DNA of 21,498 nt from the NCBI GenBank assembly GCA_033763435.1, contig JANRKN010000033.1, forward strand, positions 1 to 21,498. The letters run 5' to 3'. This stretch comes from JANRKN01 sp033763435 (GTDB lineage: Bacteria > Planctomycetota > Phycisphaerae > Phycisphaerales > UBA1924). The first letter of the stretch is position 1; each line of letters opens with the position of its first letter. The position numbers and the translations under genes are program-made. Below are positions 6,981 to 16,913 of the stretch, piece after piece. The notes below the pieces were generated by a model. The model worked only from the letters and a program-made list of their open reading frames with translations. It did no database searches and was not told where the DNA came from.

Positions 6981-8204
6981 CTATTGAAAGTCCACGCCCC
7001 GCACGCCGTAGCGCGTGGCAATGATGGGGCCGGCGACGCCGTCCGTGACGGTCACAAAGTCGAGCGCGTCCCAGAGCGGCGTCCAGATAAAGGCGGAGCC
7101 GTCGCACCGCGACACGCTCCACGCTTCAGGGGCCGAGCGGGCGAGCGCGTCGATCGTCCGCGTGGTGCTGTCGGTGAGCAGACCTTTCTGACTTGGGCGC
7201 AGCACTTCGGAGACGCGAACAGCGCGGAACTGCGGGCCGGGCGGCCAGGGCCAGCGCTCGGTGGGATCGGACTCGAAGAACTCGGGCGCGGCGACGGTCG
7301 TTACGGTCAGGCGGACGCCCGAGAGACGCACGAACTCCGGGAGATTGAGCGACGTGTACTCCGCGCGCGCATACTCGCCGCGGGGCGGAAGCTCGTGATC
7401 CTCGAACACATTGACCCAGCGGAGCATCGCGCCAGAGAAGTATCCCGTGGTATGGAGGGAGCTTGAGATATTGACGCCTCGGCAGTAGAACGGGCCGCCG
7501 GGCTCACCGGACGTGGCGAGGTACGGAAACATCTCGCGCCAGTCGTTGTTGTACGTGGCGATGAGCTGCGACATCTGACGCAGGTTGGACTGCGAGCGCG
7601 TAAGCAGCCCAGTGTCGCGCGTGTGGCGCATCGCCGGGAGCGTGATCGCGATCAGCGTCGCGATCACCGCAATGACCACGAGCATTTCGACGAGGGAGAA
7701 GGCGCGCGGACCAAGCGCCACGCCGTCGGCCCCCGATTGCTTCGTCCCCATTTCGACGCGGCCCGTCCTGAGCAGCAGCAAGCCGATCAACCCAGCGTTT
7801 CGTGTAAAGCCAAGCACGGCATCTTGTGCCGGAGTGAGCGCCGATCGCACGCCAAGGCATCCGCACCCGCCCTTGACCGGCACGAACAGCATAAGAATCA
7901 GTATGAGAGTGAAACCGACCAAGAGCCCGAGCGTGACCCGGCGAGCCCAGGTGTTGGAGCCGAGCGCGATCAGAGCGATGGCACAACCGAACTCGAGCGC
8001 GAGAACAACGGCCGCCAACGTGACCCCGAGCGCCGGAAGCAAATCCGACGAAGGAACGACGAGCCCTACAAGGTGTCGCGTCGCGGCAAGGAATTGAGTC
8101 GGAGAAGCAAGCTTCGCAGCCACGGTCAACAACAGAACAACCGAGACGGACGCCCGAGCCCAGAATGGGACGACTACCTGCTGCGAGAGGCTCGCTCCAA
8201 GCAT
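6981..8204 (-). CDS. MauE/DoxX-like membrane domain fused to prepilin-like protein (cassette 2)
   Basis: An unusual fusion of 407 aa. Residues 1-150 form a four-helix membrane domain (segments near 12-32, 57-80, 91-110, 130-147) with KGGCGCLG (Cys114, Cys116), the Cys-x-Cys-(F/L)-Gly signature of MauE/DoxX-like redox proteins. Residues 163-190 are a complete prepilin signal, PRAFSLVEMLVVIAVIATLI, with the cleavage point before Phe169 and Glu173 at mature position 5. The remainder aligns with the prepilin-like proteins of cassettes 1 and 3 (FPYLATSG, RGVNI, WVNVFEDHELPP, AAPEFF, SQKG, CDGSAF, ATRYGVRGVDF). If prepilin peptidase acts at 168/169, the two halves would separate. An internal ATG at residue 152 lacks a ribosome-binding site, so fusion is favoured over two genes. 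The start lies 3 nt after the upstream stop. Confidence 0.82.
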   Translation of the reverse strand: MLGASLSQQVVVPFWARASVSVVLLLTVAAKLASPTQFLAATRHLVGLVVPSSDLLPALGVTLAAVVLALEFGCAIALIALGSNTWARRVTLGLLVGFTLILILMLFVPVKGGCGCLGVRSALTPAQDAVLGFTRNAGLIGLLLLRTGRVEMGTKQSGADGVALGPRAFSLVEMLVVIAVIATLIAITLPAMRHTRDTGLLTRSQSNLRQMSQLIATYNNDWREMFPYLATSGEPGGPFYCRGVNISSSLHTTGYFSGAMLRWVNVFEDHELPPRGEYARAEYTSLNLPEFVRLSGVRLTVTTVAAPEFFESDPTERWPWPPGPQFRAVRVSEVLRPSQKGLLTDSTTRTIDALARSAPEAWSVSRCDGSAFIWTPLWDALDFVTVTDGVAGPIIATRYGVRGVDFQ

Positions 8205-8207
8205 CGT

Positions 8208-9080
8208 CTAGTACTCCTGGGTGCTCAACCGTGGGCGAGATCCGTTGCCGTGAGAGATCTCCCACAGCCACCAACGATCACTCGGGTCTCGAAACCACAA
8301 CAAAATCAATGAGCCGCGTTCTCCTGCGCGATCTTCGTAGACAAGGGCAACGTTGGCCCAATCGACCTTGCCCGAGTCTCGAACAACGTCTTCGGGCTTC
8401 TTCGGCCACGTCCACCAACGGCGCAGATATCCGCCGTTGTAGCCGTCCCAGAGCACGTCTGCATCGGGCCCACCGATGCTCGGAAGTCTGTTCGGAACGG
8501 CAGCCAACGAGCCTCGCTCGACACGAACCGTTCGACGATCAAGCACAAGCGCTTTGGGAAAGTCGCCGCGATTCGGATTGTGGAGATTACCGGAGTGCGA
8601 CTCAGGCCACAACCTGGAGAACAGGCTTTCCAGCGATTCGCCCGGCGCAACCGGCTTGCCCGTGATCATCGCGACATCCTGGCTGACCGTCCAGACCTGC
8701 TCCATGTACTTGACCGGGCGCCAGACGTACCCCTTGCGTGCTCGCCACGCGATGTACTCAGCGGGGTCGTTGTTCACAAAGCGCATCCGCAGAAACTCGG
8801 CTGTCTCGCGGAGCAGGTCGTCGGTCGCCTTGTCGCCAGGCTTGATGTCGGCGGCCTCGGTGATCCAGCGTTCGAAGATGTCGCCTTCGAGCATCTCCGC
8901 GAGCGGTTTGGCGGGCATCGGCTTGAGAATCGCCGCAGCCTGAGAGACGAGTTCGGCCTTGTGCGGATCGACGTGAGCTACAGCGCCCTGCGGGTTCGGC
9001 CACCAGCGCCAAGCCACGATCAAGCCGATGAGTATTGATGCGACCACTATCAGGTACGATCGGACTTGAAGACGAGTCAT
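8208..9080 (-). CDS. Membrane-anchored Trp-rich (WWTWP) protein of cassette 2, unknown function
   Basis: The second paralogue of the 1754-2662 protein (290 aa). It has a single N-terminal transmembrane segment (SYLIVVASILIGLIVAW) ending at a Trp/Arg-rich interface. Next come the shared landmarks: AEFLRMRF, YIAWRARKGYVWRP, YMEQVWTV, LFSRLWP, RRWWTWP (220-226) and DRWWLWEIS. Of the three copies this one is the closest to cassette 1. The ATG at 9080 is chosen over 9107 because GTGAGG lies 6 nt upstream of it. It sits 56 nt downstream of the Cys-rich gene and 3 nt upstream of the MauE-prepilin fusion, so the three probably form one transcript. No catalytic motif is recognised. Confidence 0.8.
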   Translation of the reverse strand: MTRLQVRSYLIVVASILIGLIVAWRWWPNPQGAVAHVDPHKAELVSQAAAILKPMPAKPLAEMLEGDIFERWITEAADIKPGDKATDDLLRETAEFLRMRFVNNDPAEYIAWRARKGYVWRPVKYMEQVWTVSQDVAMITGKPVAPGESLESLFSRLWPESHSGNLHNPNRGDFPKALVLDRRTVRVERGSLAAVPNRLPSIGGPDADVLWDGYNGGYLRRWWTWPKKPEDVVRDSGKVDWANVALVYEDRAGERGSLILLWFRDPSDRWWLWEISHGNGSRPRLSTQEY

Positions 9081-9136
9081 CGTGAACCTCACAGGGATCG
9101 ACGGCAATCAATCGGAAAATCAACACACTCCGCGAC

Positions 9137-9442
9137 TCACGGGCCCTCGCCTTCGGAGGGCGGAAGCGCGCCGTCGAGGCAATTGATACCCACACCATTC
9201 GGACAGAGCTCCGACGCCGGCAAGCACTCGCAGGTATATGTTGTCGCTGGAGCTCGTTTGCAGCAGCATGGAATCTTGCCGCTTTCGCAGGACACTGAGT
9301 TTTTGCATTGCGCGCTTGCACACTTCGTGAGGTTGGGGTTGTTGAACCATCCAAACGCAGCCTGCGTCATCACCGAGCCAAAAGTGACAAATGCGACCGC
9401 GAAGGGCACGACGCGCTTGACGACCGAAGAAGTGTTGCTCAT
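9137..9442 (-). CDS. Small exported Cys-rich protein
   Basis: A 101-aa protein with an N-terminal signal peptide (KRVVPFAVAFVTFGSV) followed by a mature part of about 70 residues holding ten cysteines, including a CCC triplet and CxC. An even number suggests up to five disulfides. I do not recognise the family. It is the first gene of the cassette 2 unit, upstream of a protein with a MauE-like domain. In the mau system, MauE helps mature the small disulfide-rich subunit MauA, so this protein may be the redox client (inference). An in-frame ATG at 9466 adds eight residues. The start at 9442 gives a more typical signal peptide and has a G-rich tract upstream, although its spacing is long. The 218-nt gap to lepA must hold the divergent promoters, but I see no convincing consensus. 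Confidence 0.65.
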   Translation of the reverse strand: MSNTSSVVKRVVPFAVAFVTFGSVMTQAAFGWFNNPNLTKCASAQCKNSVSCESGKIPCCCKRAPATTYTCECLPASELCPNGVGINCLDGALPPSEGEGP

Positions 9443-9660
9443 GAACAACAGACTACCCCCCGCCATCTTTCCCGTGCAAGCCGTATGTTGAATTTTCTAG
9501 CGATTGTGGAGAACTTGACCCTGTTCAGATGACTTGGGGCGCTTTGAGCACGAGACTTCGAGCGCTGCGGGCCTCTCGCCGCCCTCACCCGACGTCTCCT
9601 ATCCTCTTCCGCCATACCCGCTTGCTCCGTTCGTATTCTGGAAGGGATCGACGTTTTCCT

Positions 9661-11706
<2,046 letters not shown>

Positions 11707-11722
11707 TCGGGAGGCGTCGCCC

Positions 11723-12070
11723 ATGCTCGACCCCGTCCAAGCGCAGCTCGACGCGTACAACGCGCGGGACCTCGAGGCCTTCGCGGCGTGCTACAGAGAC
11801 GACGTGCGCGTGTACGACCTGGACGCGAACGTCGAGCGATTCCGCGGGCTCGACGAGCTGCGGGCGCGGTATGGGCCTCAGTTTGTCAACTTGCCGCAGC
11901 AGCGCGCGAAGGTGGTCAGCCGCCAGCGCGTGGGGCTGTTCACGGTGGATGTGGAGTTTGTCACGGGCTCGGGCGAGCGGCCCGACGCGCACGTGATGGC
12001 GATCTACCGAGTGGATGGCCAAGGACCGTCGGCCAAGATCGACCGCGTGTGGTTCTCGCCGCGGGGGTGA
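11723..12070 (+). CDS. SnoaL/NTF2-like small protein
   Basis: A 115-aa protein with the cone-shaped NTF2-like fold pattern. An N-terminal helix (DPVQAQLDAYNARDLEAFAACY) leads to DDVRVYDLD, then a FRGLDELRARYGPQF helix, and then three to four strands ending in MAIYRVDGQGPSAKIDRVWF. Members include ketosteroid-isomerase-like enzymes and polyketide cyclases, but many are uncharacterised. GGGAGG lies about 9 nt upstream of the ATG. It begins 16 nt after lepA, suggesting the same transcript. It ends 6 nt from the convergent stop of cassette 3. The substrate is not determinable. Confidence 0.8.
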   Translation: MLDPVQAQLDAYNARDLEAFAACYRDDVRVYDLDANVERFRGLDELRARYGPQFVNLPQQRAKVVSRQRVGLFTVDVEFVTGSGERPDAHVMAIYRVDGQGPSAKIDRVWFSPRG

Positions 12071-12076
12071 GCACGA

Positions 12077-12865
12077 TCAGGGGAAGTCGATGCCCCGCAC
12101 GCCATCGCGGGTTGAAAGCACGCGCCACTGCGCGGAGTACGACACGAACACCCACGGCTCCGGCCCATCGGTGGGCGGGGGCAGGCGGAAGACCATCGCC
12201 CCGCCGTCGGCGCGCGTGACGCTGATCGCGCGAGCGCCGCCGCTGCGATTCAGAGCGTTCCAGAGCTGTGCGCGAGTATCGAGCAAAGTGCCCTTCCGTG
12301 CGGGGTCGCGGACTTCGGTCCACCGCACCGACCGCAGGAGCGGGTCTTCGTCGAGGTCGATGCGCTTGTAAGCATCGTCGGTGAAGTACTCGGGGGCGGC
12401 CGCGACGTTCGCCGTGAGCTTGACCTTTGAGGCCAGCACTCGCTCGGGAAGGTCCGGCAGGAGTGGGTCGTAGGTGTATTCTTTCGGCGGGGGCAGGTCG
12501 CGGTCGTCGAACACGTTGACCCAGAAGGTCGTGTGCGCCCCGAAATAGCCGCCGGGCACCGTCCGGTACGCGCGGATATTGGCGCCTCGCGCCAGAGCAG
12601 GGCCGTTGGGCTTGCCGGGCGTGCCGAGGTACGGGAACTGGTCACGCTCGTCGGCGCCATACGCGCCGAGGCTCGTCGAGAACTGCCGGAGCAATGACTG
12701 CGAACGCGTCACGATGGCCTGATCGCGCGACGAGCGCAGCGTGGGCGCGAGGATCGCGATCAGCACGCCGATGACCGCGAGCGTGACGAGCAACTCGATG
12801 AGCGTAAAGCCCGAGGCGCCGCGAGGGCGATCAACAGGCCAGATGATGGCGTGTGTTGGCCTCAT
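12077..12865 (-). CDS. Prepilin-like protein of cassette 3
   Basis: The third prepilin-like paralogue (262 aa). It has the most canonical signal: a leader of 19 residues ending in Gly, then FTLIELLVTLAVIGVLIAIL, with Glu at mature position 5. The body carries the shared FPYLGTPG, RGANI, WVNVFDDRDLPP, AAPEYF, ARKGTLL and RADGGAM segments and the tail STRDGVRGIDF. The start at 12865 overlaps the stop of the WWTWP gene by one base (TGATG), a translational-coupling arrangement. The in-frame ATG at 12964 would overlap the upstream gene by 100 nt and is rejected. It is likely exported and processed by a prepilin peptidase encoded elsewhere. Confidence 0.85.
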   Translation of the reverse strand: MRPTHAIIWPVDRPRGASGFTLIELLVTLAVIGVLIAILAPTLRSSRDQAIVTRSQSLLRQFSTSLGAYGADERDQFPYLGTPGKPNGPALARGANIRAYRTVPGGYFGAHTTFWVNVFDDRDLPPPKEYTYDPLLPDLPERVLASKVKLTANVAAAPEYFTDDAYKRIDLDEDPLLRSVRWTEVRDPARKGTLLDTRAQLWNALNRSGGARAISVTRADGGAMVFRLPPPTDGPEPWVFVSYSAQWRVLSTRDGVRGIDFP

Positions 12866-13761
12866 CAGTACATCATATAGTGAAACATCGCCCGAACCGG
12901 CTCGTACGTTCCCCAGAACCATTCCTCGATGCGCCACTGCGAGTCCGTCGGATCCCAGTAGCACTGAACGACAACCGGCCAGCGCCGCCCCGCTTCATCC
13001 AACACCGCGAAGCTCACGCGGCCCAGGCGCAACTGCCCGTGCTGCTTCACGACGGCCTCGGACGTGCGCGGGTTCGTCCACCACCGGATCGGCGAGCCGC
13101 CGACCTCAAAGTTCCACAGCGTCTTCTGCTCTTCGCCCGCACCGAAGGGCGGCCAACGCTTCGCGGGCGCCGGAACAACATCGAACTGAACACGAAAGAC
13201 GCGCGGATCGTCGAGCACGCCCCGCAGGCGATTACCCTTCATGTTTCGGTGCGGGTCAGGCGAGCGCTCGTGATCCCAGAACGCCCGAAAGATCTCTTCC
13301 TGTGAAGCATCAGGTGCAAGTGAGATCCCGAAGAAGCTCGCGTCTTTGCGAACGGTCCAGACCTGATTCATGTACTCGAGCGATCGCCATCGGGTGCCGA
13401 GGGATTCTCTCCAGCGGAGATACGCGCTCATGTCCGGCTGCACGAAGCGCCAGTACATCATCTCGGCCGCGAGGCGAACCACGGCCCGTTCATCGGCGGA
13501 CTCGGCTCGCGTGCGCTCAGAGAGCCACGCCGTGACGTGCTGCGGTGAGGCTGCAACGTCCGCGAGCGGAACGACCGGCATCGGCGCGAGAACCGCTTGC
13601 CCCCGCTCGGCCGCCTTGACGACCTCAGGATCGACCGACGCTCGGGCGATGTCCTCGATCGAATCCGATCGCGAAGACGAGTACCACCTCGCGCCAAAGT
13701 ACATCGACGCGGCCAGCCCGCACGCAAGAGCAGCCCACGACCCGATCCGAGCATTGCCCAT
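12865..13761 (-). CDS. Membrane-anchored Trp-rich (WWTWP-like) protein of cassette 3, unknown function
   Basis: The third and most divergent paralogue (298 aa). It has an N-terminal transmembrane segment (about residues 7-24) and then the shared landmarks AAEMMYWRF, YLRWRESLGTRWRS, YMNQVWTV, FRAFWD, IRWWTNP (Asn replaces the second Trp of WWTWP, 225-231) and a degenerate QWRIEEW near the end. GGAG lies 8 nt upstream of the ATG at 13761; an ATG at 13782 would add seven residues, mostly Arg. Its stop is fused to the next start (TGATG). It lies about 100 nt downstream of the Pmp3-like gene on the same strand, so the two may share a promoter; none is evident in between. Confidence 0.8.
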   Translation of the reverse strand: MGNARIGSWAALACGLAASMYFGARWYSSSRSDSIEDIARASVDPEVVKAAERGQAVLAPMPVVPLADVAASPQHVTAWLSERTRAESADERAVVRLAAEMMYWRFVQPDMSAYLRWRESLGTRWRSLEYMNQVWTVRKDASFFGISLAPDASQEEIFRAFWDHERSPDPHRNMKGNRLRGVLDDPRVFRVQFDVVPAPAKRWPPFGAGEEQKTLWNFEVGGSPIRWWTNPRTSEAVVKQHGQLRLGRVSFAVLDEAGRRWPVVVQCYWDPTDSQWRIEEWFWGTYEPVRAMFHYMMY

Positions 13762-13858
13762 GCGGATTCTCCGGCGGCGCATCCTGCCCTGCGGACATAA
13801 GCCGACCTGAGCGTACCTCCTCGGCGCCGACGGCTTGGCTGCGGGCGCGCAACCGCGC

Positions 13859-14038
13859 TCAGTCCTTCAGCACGACGTACAGCGCGTGGATGAGGCCGGG
13901 GAGAAAGAAGAGCAGGCAGAGGACGATGTTGAGGACGAGCGCGAGGCCGATGCCGCGCTTGACGCCCACGGCGACGGGCGGCAGCAGGATCGCGATGATG
14001 ACCATCAGCAGTTTGTTGGTGTCCGTGGCGCCGGGCAT
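13859..14038 (-). CDS. Pmp3/YqaE-type small membrane protein (UPF0057)
   Basis: A 59-aa integral membrane peptide with two hydrophobic helices. The family pattern is clear: IIAILLPPVAVGVKRGIG (PP-x-x-V-x-x-(K/R)-RG) followed by LNIVLCLLFFLPGLIHALYVV, matching the usual P-G-x-I-H-A-(L/F)-Y. Members affect membrane potential and salt or stress tolerance. The start at 14038 has CGGAG 6 nt upstream. The ATG at 14080 would add 14 Arg/Pro-rich residues. It lies between the TlpA-like gene, from which it is separated by a terminator hairpin, and cassette 3. Confidence 0.88.
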   Translation of the reverse strand: MPGATDTNKLLMVIIAILLPPVAVGVKRGIGLALVLNIVLCLLFFLPGLIHALYVVLKD

Positions 14039-14097
14039 GGGGGTCTCCGTGAGTTTCGGTGCGGGCGGGGCGCGCCGCAAGCGTCCTTGAAATCAAC

Positions 14098-14124
14098 AGG
14101 CCCGGCGCGTGGGCCGCCGGGCCT
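14098..14124 (-). terminator. Terminator-like hairpin after the TlpA-like gene
   Basis: A perfect 10-bp GC stem (14098-14107 with 14115-14124) with a 7-nt loop. On the minus strand it is followed by a broken U-rich tract (GTTGATTT). It starts 43 nt past the stop of the thioredoxin-like gene. Confidence 0.6.
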
Positions 14125-14167
14125 TGGGGATGCTACCAAAGTTTGCGAGACGATGCGTGCGGGGCGT

Positions 14168-15277
14168 TCAGTTCGCGGCCGCCGAGGGCTCGGCCTTCTT
14201 GTCCTCGCTCGACTTGCCGTCGCGCTTGGCGATCATCTCTTTGATGATCTCTTCGACCTTGCCGCGGGCTTCGGTGGAGTAGAGGTTGCCCTGATGATCG
14301 ACGGCGAAGATCGCGGGGATCGCGTTGATGCCCCACGAGCCGCTGAACTCACTCTCCCACCCCTTGCCCTGGTAATACTGAGGCCAGGCGATCTCGTTCT
14401 CCTTCACGAACTCCTTGAGTTCCTTGAGGCCGCCTTCGCTCTCGGGCGCGTCGAGCGAGACGCCGATGAACTCGACGCCCTGGCCCTTGAACTCGCTGTA
14501 GATCTTCTTCATCTCGGGCATCTCGGCGACGCAGGGCCCGCACCAGGTGGCCCAGAAGTCGATGATGTAGACGGTGCCCTTCTGCAGCGTGGTGTCCTTG
14601 CCCGTGATGGCGTCGGTGAACTTGATCTCGAAGGGCTTGCCGACGCCGTCGGCCTGGCGGACCTTGCCCGAGGCCTGCTTGGCGGCGCGGCTGCCGGGCC
14701 AGTCCTTGACCACGCGCTTCATCGCCGCGAGCTCGTCGGCGGGCTTCTCGTAGTTGAACTGCATCAGCAGCGAGGCGCCACGCTCATCCTTGGGAAACTT
14801 GGCGATCGCGGCGTCGACGGCCTTCTGCGCCTCGGCGCCCGTGCCCCGGTTCTTCGCCAGCACCAGCGAGGCGTGCGAGAAGGTCGCGTCCTGCGCCAGG
14901 TCGCCCGTGCCCGCGGCGATGTCGGCGGTTTCCTTCAGCGCGGTCTCAAGCTCGCCGATGCCCCGCAGCGTCCGCCAGCGTTCGCGCATCATGTCGCGCA
15001 CCTTGGCGTGCGTGGGGTCGGCCTTGAAGAGTTCGAGCGCGAGGTCGGCGCGCTTCTTCATCGCGGCGTTGCGCTCGGTGATGAACTTCTGGATGTACGC
15101 CTGGTCGCTCTGTTTGCTCTGATCGAACTCGGGGGCTTTGACGCCCTCGAACTCGGCGACGATGGCCGTCGGCTGGCGCGGCTCCATCGCGTGCGCGGAC
15201 GAGACGCCGCCCGCGACCGAGAGAAGAAGACCCGCCGCCACCAACCAGCCCGTGCGAAGATTCTGACGATCGGCCAT
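14168..15277 (-). CDS. Exported TlpA/ResA-like thioredoxin-fold protein
   Basis: A thiol-disulfide oxidoreductase of the envelope (369 aa). A signal peptide (LVAAGLLLSVAGGVSSAHA) is followed by a helical region of about 170 residues that I cannot assign. From about residue 215 comes a thioredoxin domain with YIIDFWATWCGPCVAEMPEM (redox CxxC at 246/249), FIGVSLD, and the cis-Pro segment INAIPAIFAVDHQG. The start at 15277 is fixed by AGGAGG about 7 nt upstream; upstream in-frame sequence is intergenic. The partner is unknown. TlpA-like proteins often reduce cytochrome c or Cu-site cysteines. Because MauE-type domains normally work with a thioredoxin-like MauD, this gene is a possible partner for cassette 2 despite lying about 6 kb away; that is speculation. 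Confidence 0.88.
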   Translation of the reverse strand: MADRQNLRTGWLVAAGLLLSVAGGVSSAHAMEPRQPTAIVAEFEGVKAPEFDQSKQSDQAYIQKFITERNAAMKKRADLALELFKADPTHAKVRDMMRERWRTLRGIGELETALKETADIAAGTGDLAQDATFSHASLVLAKNRGTGAEAQKAVDAAIAKFPKDERGASLLMQFNYEKPADELAAMKRVVKDWPGSRAAKQASGKVRQADGVGKPFEIKFTDAITGKDTTLQKGTVYIIDFWATWCGPCVAEMPEMKKIYSEFKGQGVEFIGVSLDAPESEGGLKELKEFVKENEIAWPQYYQGKGWESEFSGSWGINAIPAIFAVDHQGNLYSTEARGKVEEIIKEMIAKRDGKSSEDKKAEPSAAAN

Positions 15278-15372
15278 GTTCGGACCTCCTGATCTGGAAA
15301 GATCCGAGCATACCACCATCGGGGGTGTCCGCGCGGAGTCCTGCGGCAAACCACCGGGGCGCGCTCGCACGC

Positions 15373-15403
15373 GGAACACCCGCCCCAATCGGGGCGGCGT
15401 TCC
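15373..15403. other. Bulged GC hairpin in the divergent TlpA/LuxR intergenic region
   Basis: Stem GGAAC plus CCGCCCC (15373-15377, 15380-15386), loop AATC, then GGGGCGG plus GTTCC (15391-15397, 15399-15403), with small bulges. A second small dyad, CGATTT-tccg-AAATCG, lies at 15449-15464. The gap between the two divergent start codons is 279 nt and should hold both promoters. No T-tract follows the large hairpin, so it is not an obvious terminator. Confidence 0.4.
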
Positions 15404-15556
15404 CAATTCACGCCCTGCGAATGCGATTTTGTTTCCGGTTTCCTGACGCGATTTTCCGAAATCGACCGCGATCTGAGGACATTCCCCTGCACGTTCTGTA
15501 AGCTTGCCTTCAGGCGGGTTCGCATCTGCCGACCCGGAACCTTGGGAAACCTGTCG

Positions 15557-16306
15557 ATGCCCCACACGTCGGACGGCCCACCGGGAGGGGCGCCCCCTTC
15601 ATCTCCGACCCATGGCACCCCGCCGGGGCGTCCGCACCGGACGCTGATCAAGCGGGACGATTTTTCGCTGTTCGACGGCATCCCGGGCGTCGGGGTGCTC
15701 GCGCGGGGCGAGGACCTGCGCGTGCTCTGGTGCAACGAGGCCTATGCCGAGCAGTGCGGCACGACGACCGACAAGATCGTGGGCACCTCGATCTACGACG
15801 TGCTCCCGCGCGACATGGCCGACGAACGCATCGCGCTCATGCGCCCGGTGCTCGAGACGCTCGAGCCCGTGACGTACTTCCAGATGTACCGCGGCGTGCG
15901 CCACCGCACGCGCGTCTGGGCGCTGGATCCCTCGGCGTTCGGCCAGCGCGGGTGGTTCGTGGTGATCGAGCCCGCGCCGATCCGCGGCGGGCCGGCCTCG
16001 CGCGACGTCACCGAGCATGCCGAGACGGTCAAGAGCGCCGACCTCGCGGATCTGGCGGTGCTCACCGCGCGCGAGCTGATCGTGCTGCGGTTGATCGCCG
16101 AGGGCCTCGCGGTCAAGCAGGTCGCGGCGCTGCTGCACCGCTCAGAGAAGACCATCGAGAACCACGTCACCGCGATTCACCGCAAGCTCGGGATCGACTC
16201 GCGCGGGTTGCTCGTGCGCTTTGCCGTCGAACACGGCATCACCGGCTTCACGCGCGAAGAGTGGGCCCAGATGGTCGAACGCATCGGCCAGCGCGACGCG
16301 GACTGA
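15557..16306 (+). CDS. PAS-domain LuxR-family transcriptional regulator
   Basis: A 249-aa regulator. After a Pro/Gly/Ser-rich N-terminus, a PAS-like sensor domain spans about residues 35-135 (DGIPGVGVLARGEDLRVLWC, NEAYAEQCG, then IVGTSIYDVLP). The C-terminus is a LuxR/GerE helix-turn-helix (about 167-225): LTARELIVLRLIAEGLAVKQ, then LHRSEKTIENHVTAIHRKLG, with the typical LTxRE and KTIExHxxxIxxKL. It lacks a response-regulator receiver domain, so it probably senses a small ligand or redox state directly. The ATG at 15557 is preferred to a TTG at 15542, though both have weak ribosome-binding sites. It is divergent from the TlpA-like gene, a common arrangement for a regulator and its target, but nothing here proves this. 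Confidence 0.87.
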   Translation: MPHTSDGPPGGAPPSSPTHGTPPGRPHRTLIKRDDFSLFDGIPGVGVLARGEDLRVLWCNEAYAEQCGTTTDKIVGTSIYDVLPRDMADERIALMRPVLETLEPVTYFQMYRGVRHRTRVWALDPSAFGQRGWFVVIEPAPIRGGPASRDVTEHAETVKSADLADLAVLTARELIVLRLIAEGLAVKQVAALLHRSEKTIENHVTAIHRKLGIDSRGLLVRFAVEHGITGFTREEWAQMVERIGQRDAD

Positions 16307-16349
16307 GCGCCTCAGACGCGGACCAGCGAGACTCAGGCCTTTTCAGTTC

Positions 16350-16913
16350 TCAGGCGGGCTCAATCTTCGGCGCCTGCGCGGCCAGGTCCGCCAGCGACTG
16401 GCCCGTTGTGCGGTGGATGATCCACTCATCGAGCCCGCGCGCGCCCTGGGCCTTGTAAAAGTCCAGCGCCGGGGTGTTCCAGTCCAGCACGGCCCACTCG
16501 TAGCGCGGGCAGCCGCGCTCGACGGCGATCTTCGCGACGGCCGACAGCAGCGCCTTGCCCAGACCCGCGCCGCGGTGCTCGGGACGCACGAAGAGGTCCT
16601 CCAGATACACGCCCGCGCGGCCCTGCCACGTCGAGAAGTTGTGGAAGAACACCGCGAAGCCCTGCACCGTCCACGTGCCCGCGGTTTCGATCTCGCCCGA
16701 CTTGATCTCGCCCATGAGACATTCGGCGAACGGCCGGACGCCCCCCGCGGGGAACAGGTGCGCGCGCAGCGACTCTTCGGTCGCGACGACTTCGCTCGGC
16801 GCTTTCTCGTACTCGGCCAGGTCGCGGATCAGCGCGAGGATCGTCGGCACATCGTCGGGCCGGGCCCAGCGGACGCGGATCCTCTGCGAGGCTCTTGCCG
16901 CGGGCGTGCTCAT
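16350..16913 (-). CDS. GNAT N-acetyltransferase (diamine acetyltransferase-like)
   Basis: A 187-aa acetyl-CoA-dependent acetyltransferase. Visible family segments: IRVRWARPDDVPTILALIRD, LAEYEKAP, VQGFAVFFHNFSTWQGRAGV, YLEDLFVRPEHRGAGLGKAL (the RxxGxG acetyl-CoA loop), RGCPRYEWAVLDWNTPALDF and YKAQGA. This set is typical of the SSAT / diamine-acetyltransferase-like branch, so a polyamine or amino-acid substrate is plausible but not shown. The start overlaps the stop of the SixA-like gene by ATGA, so the two are translationally coupled. The C-terminus extends about 20 residues beyond the usual end. Confidence 0.9.
   Translation of the reverse strand: MSTPAARASQRIRVRWARPDDVPTILALIRDLAEYEKAPSEVVATEESLRAHLFPAGGVRPFAECLMGEIKSGEIETAGTWTVQGFAVFFHNFSTWQGRAGVYLEDLFVRPEHRGAGLGKALLSAVAKIAVERGCPRYEWAVLDWNTPALDFYKAQGARGLDEWIIHRTTGQSLADLAAQAPKIEPA

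Noticed and set aside
7298..7751. Internal ATG at 7751 as start of a separate pilin gene in cassette 2
   Set aside because: No Shine-Dalgarno sequence at proper spacing and no stop between the halves, so the fusion is the simpler reading.
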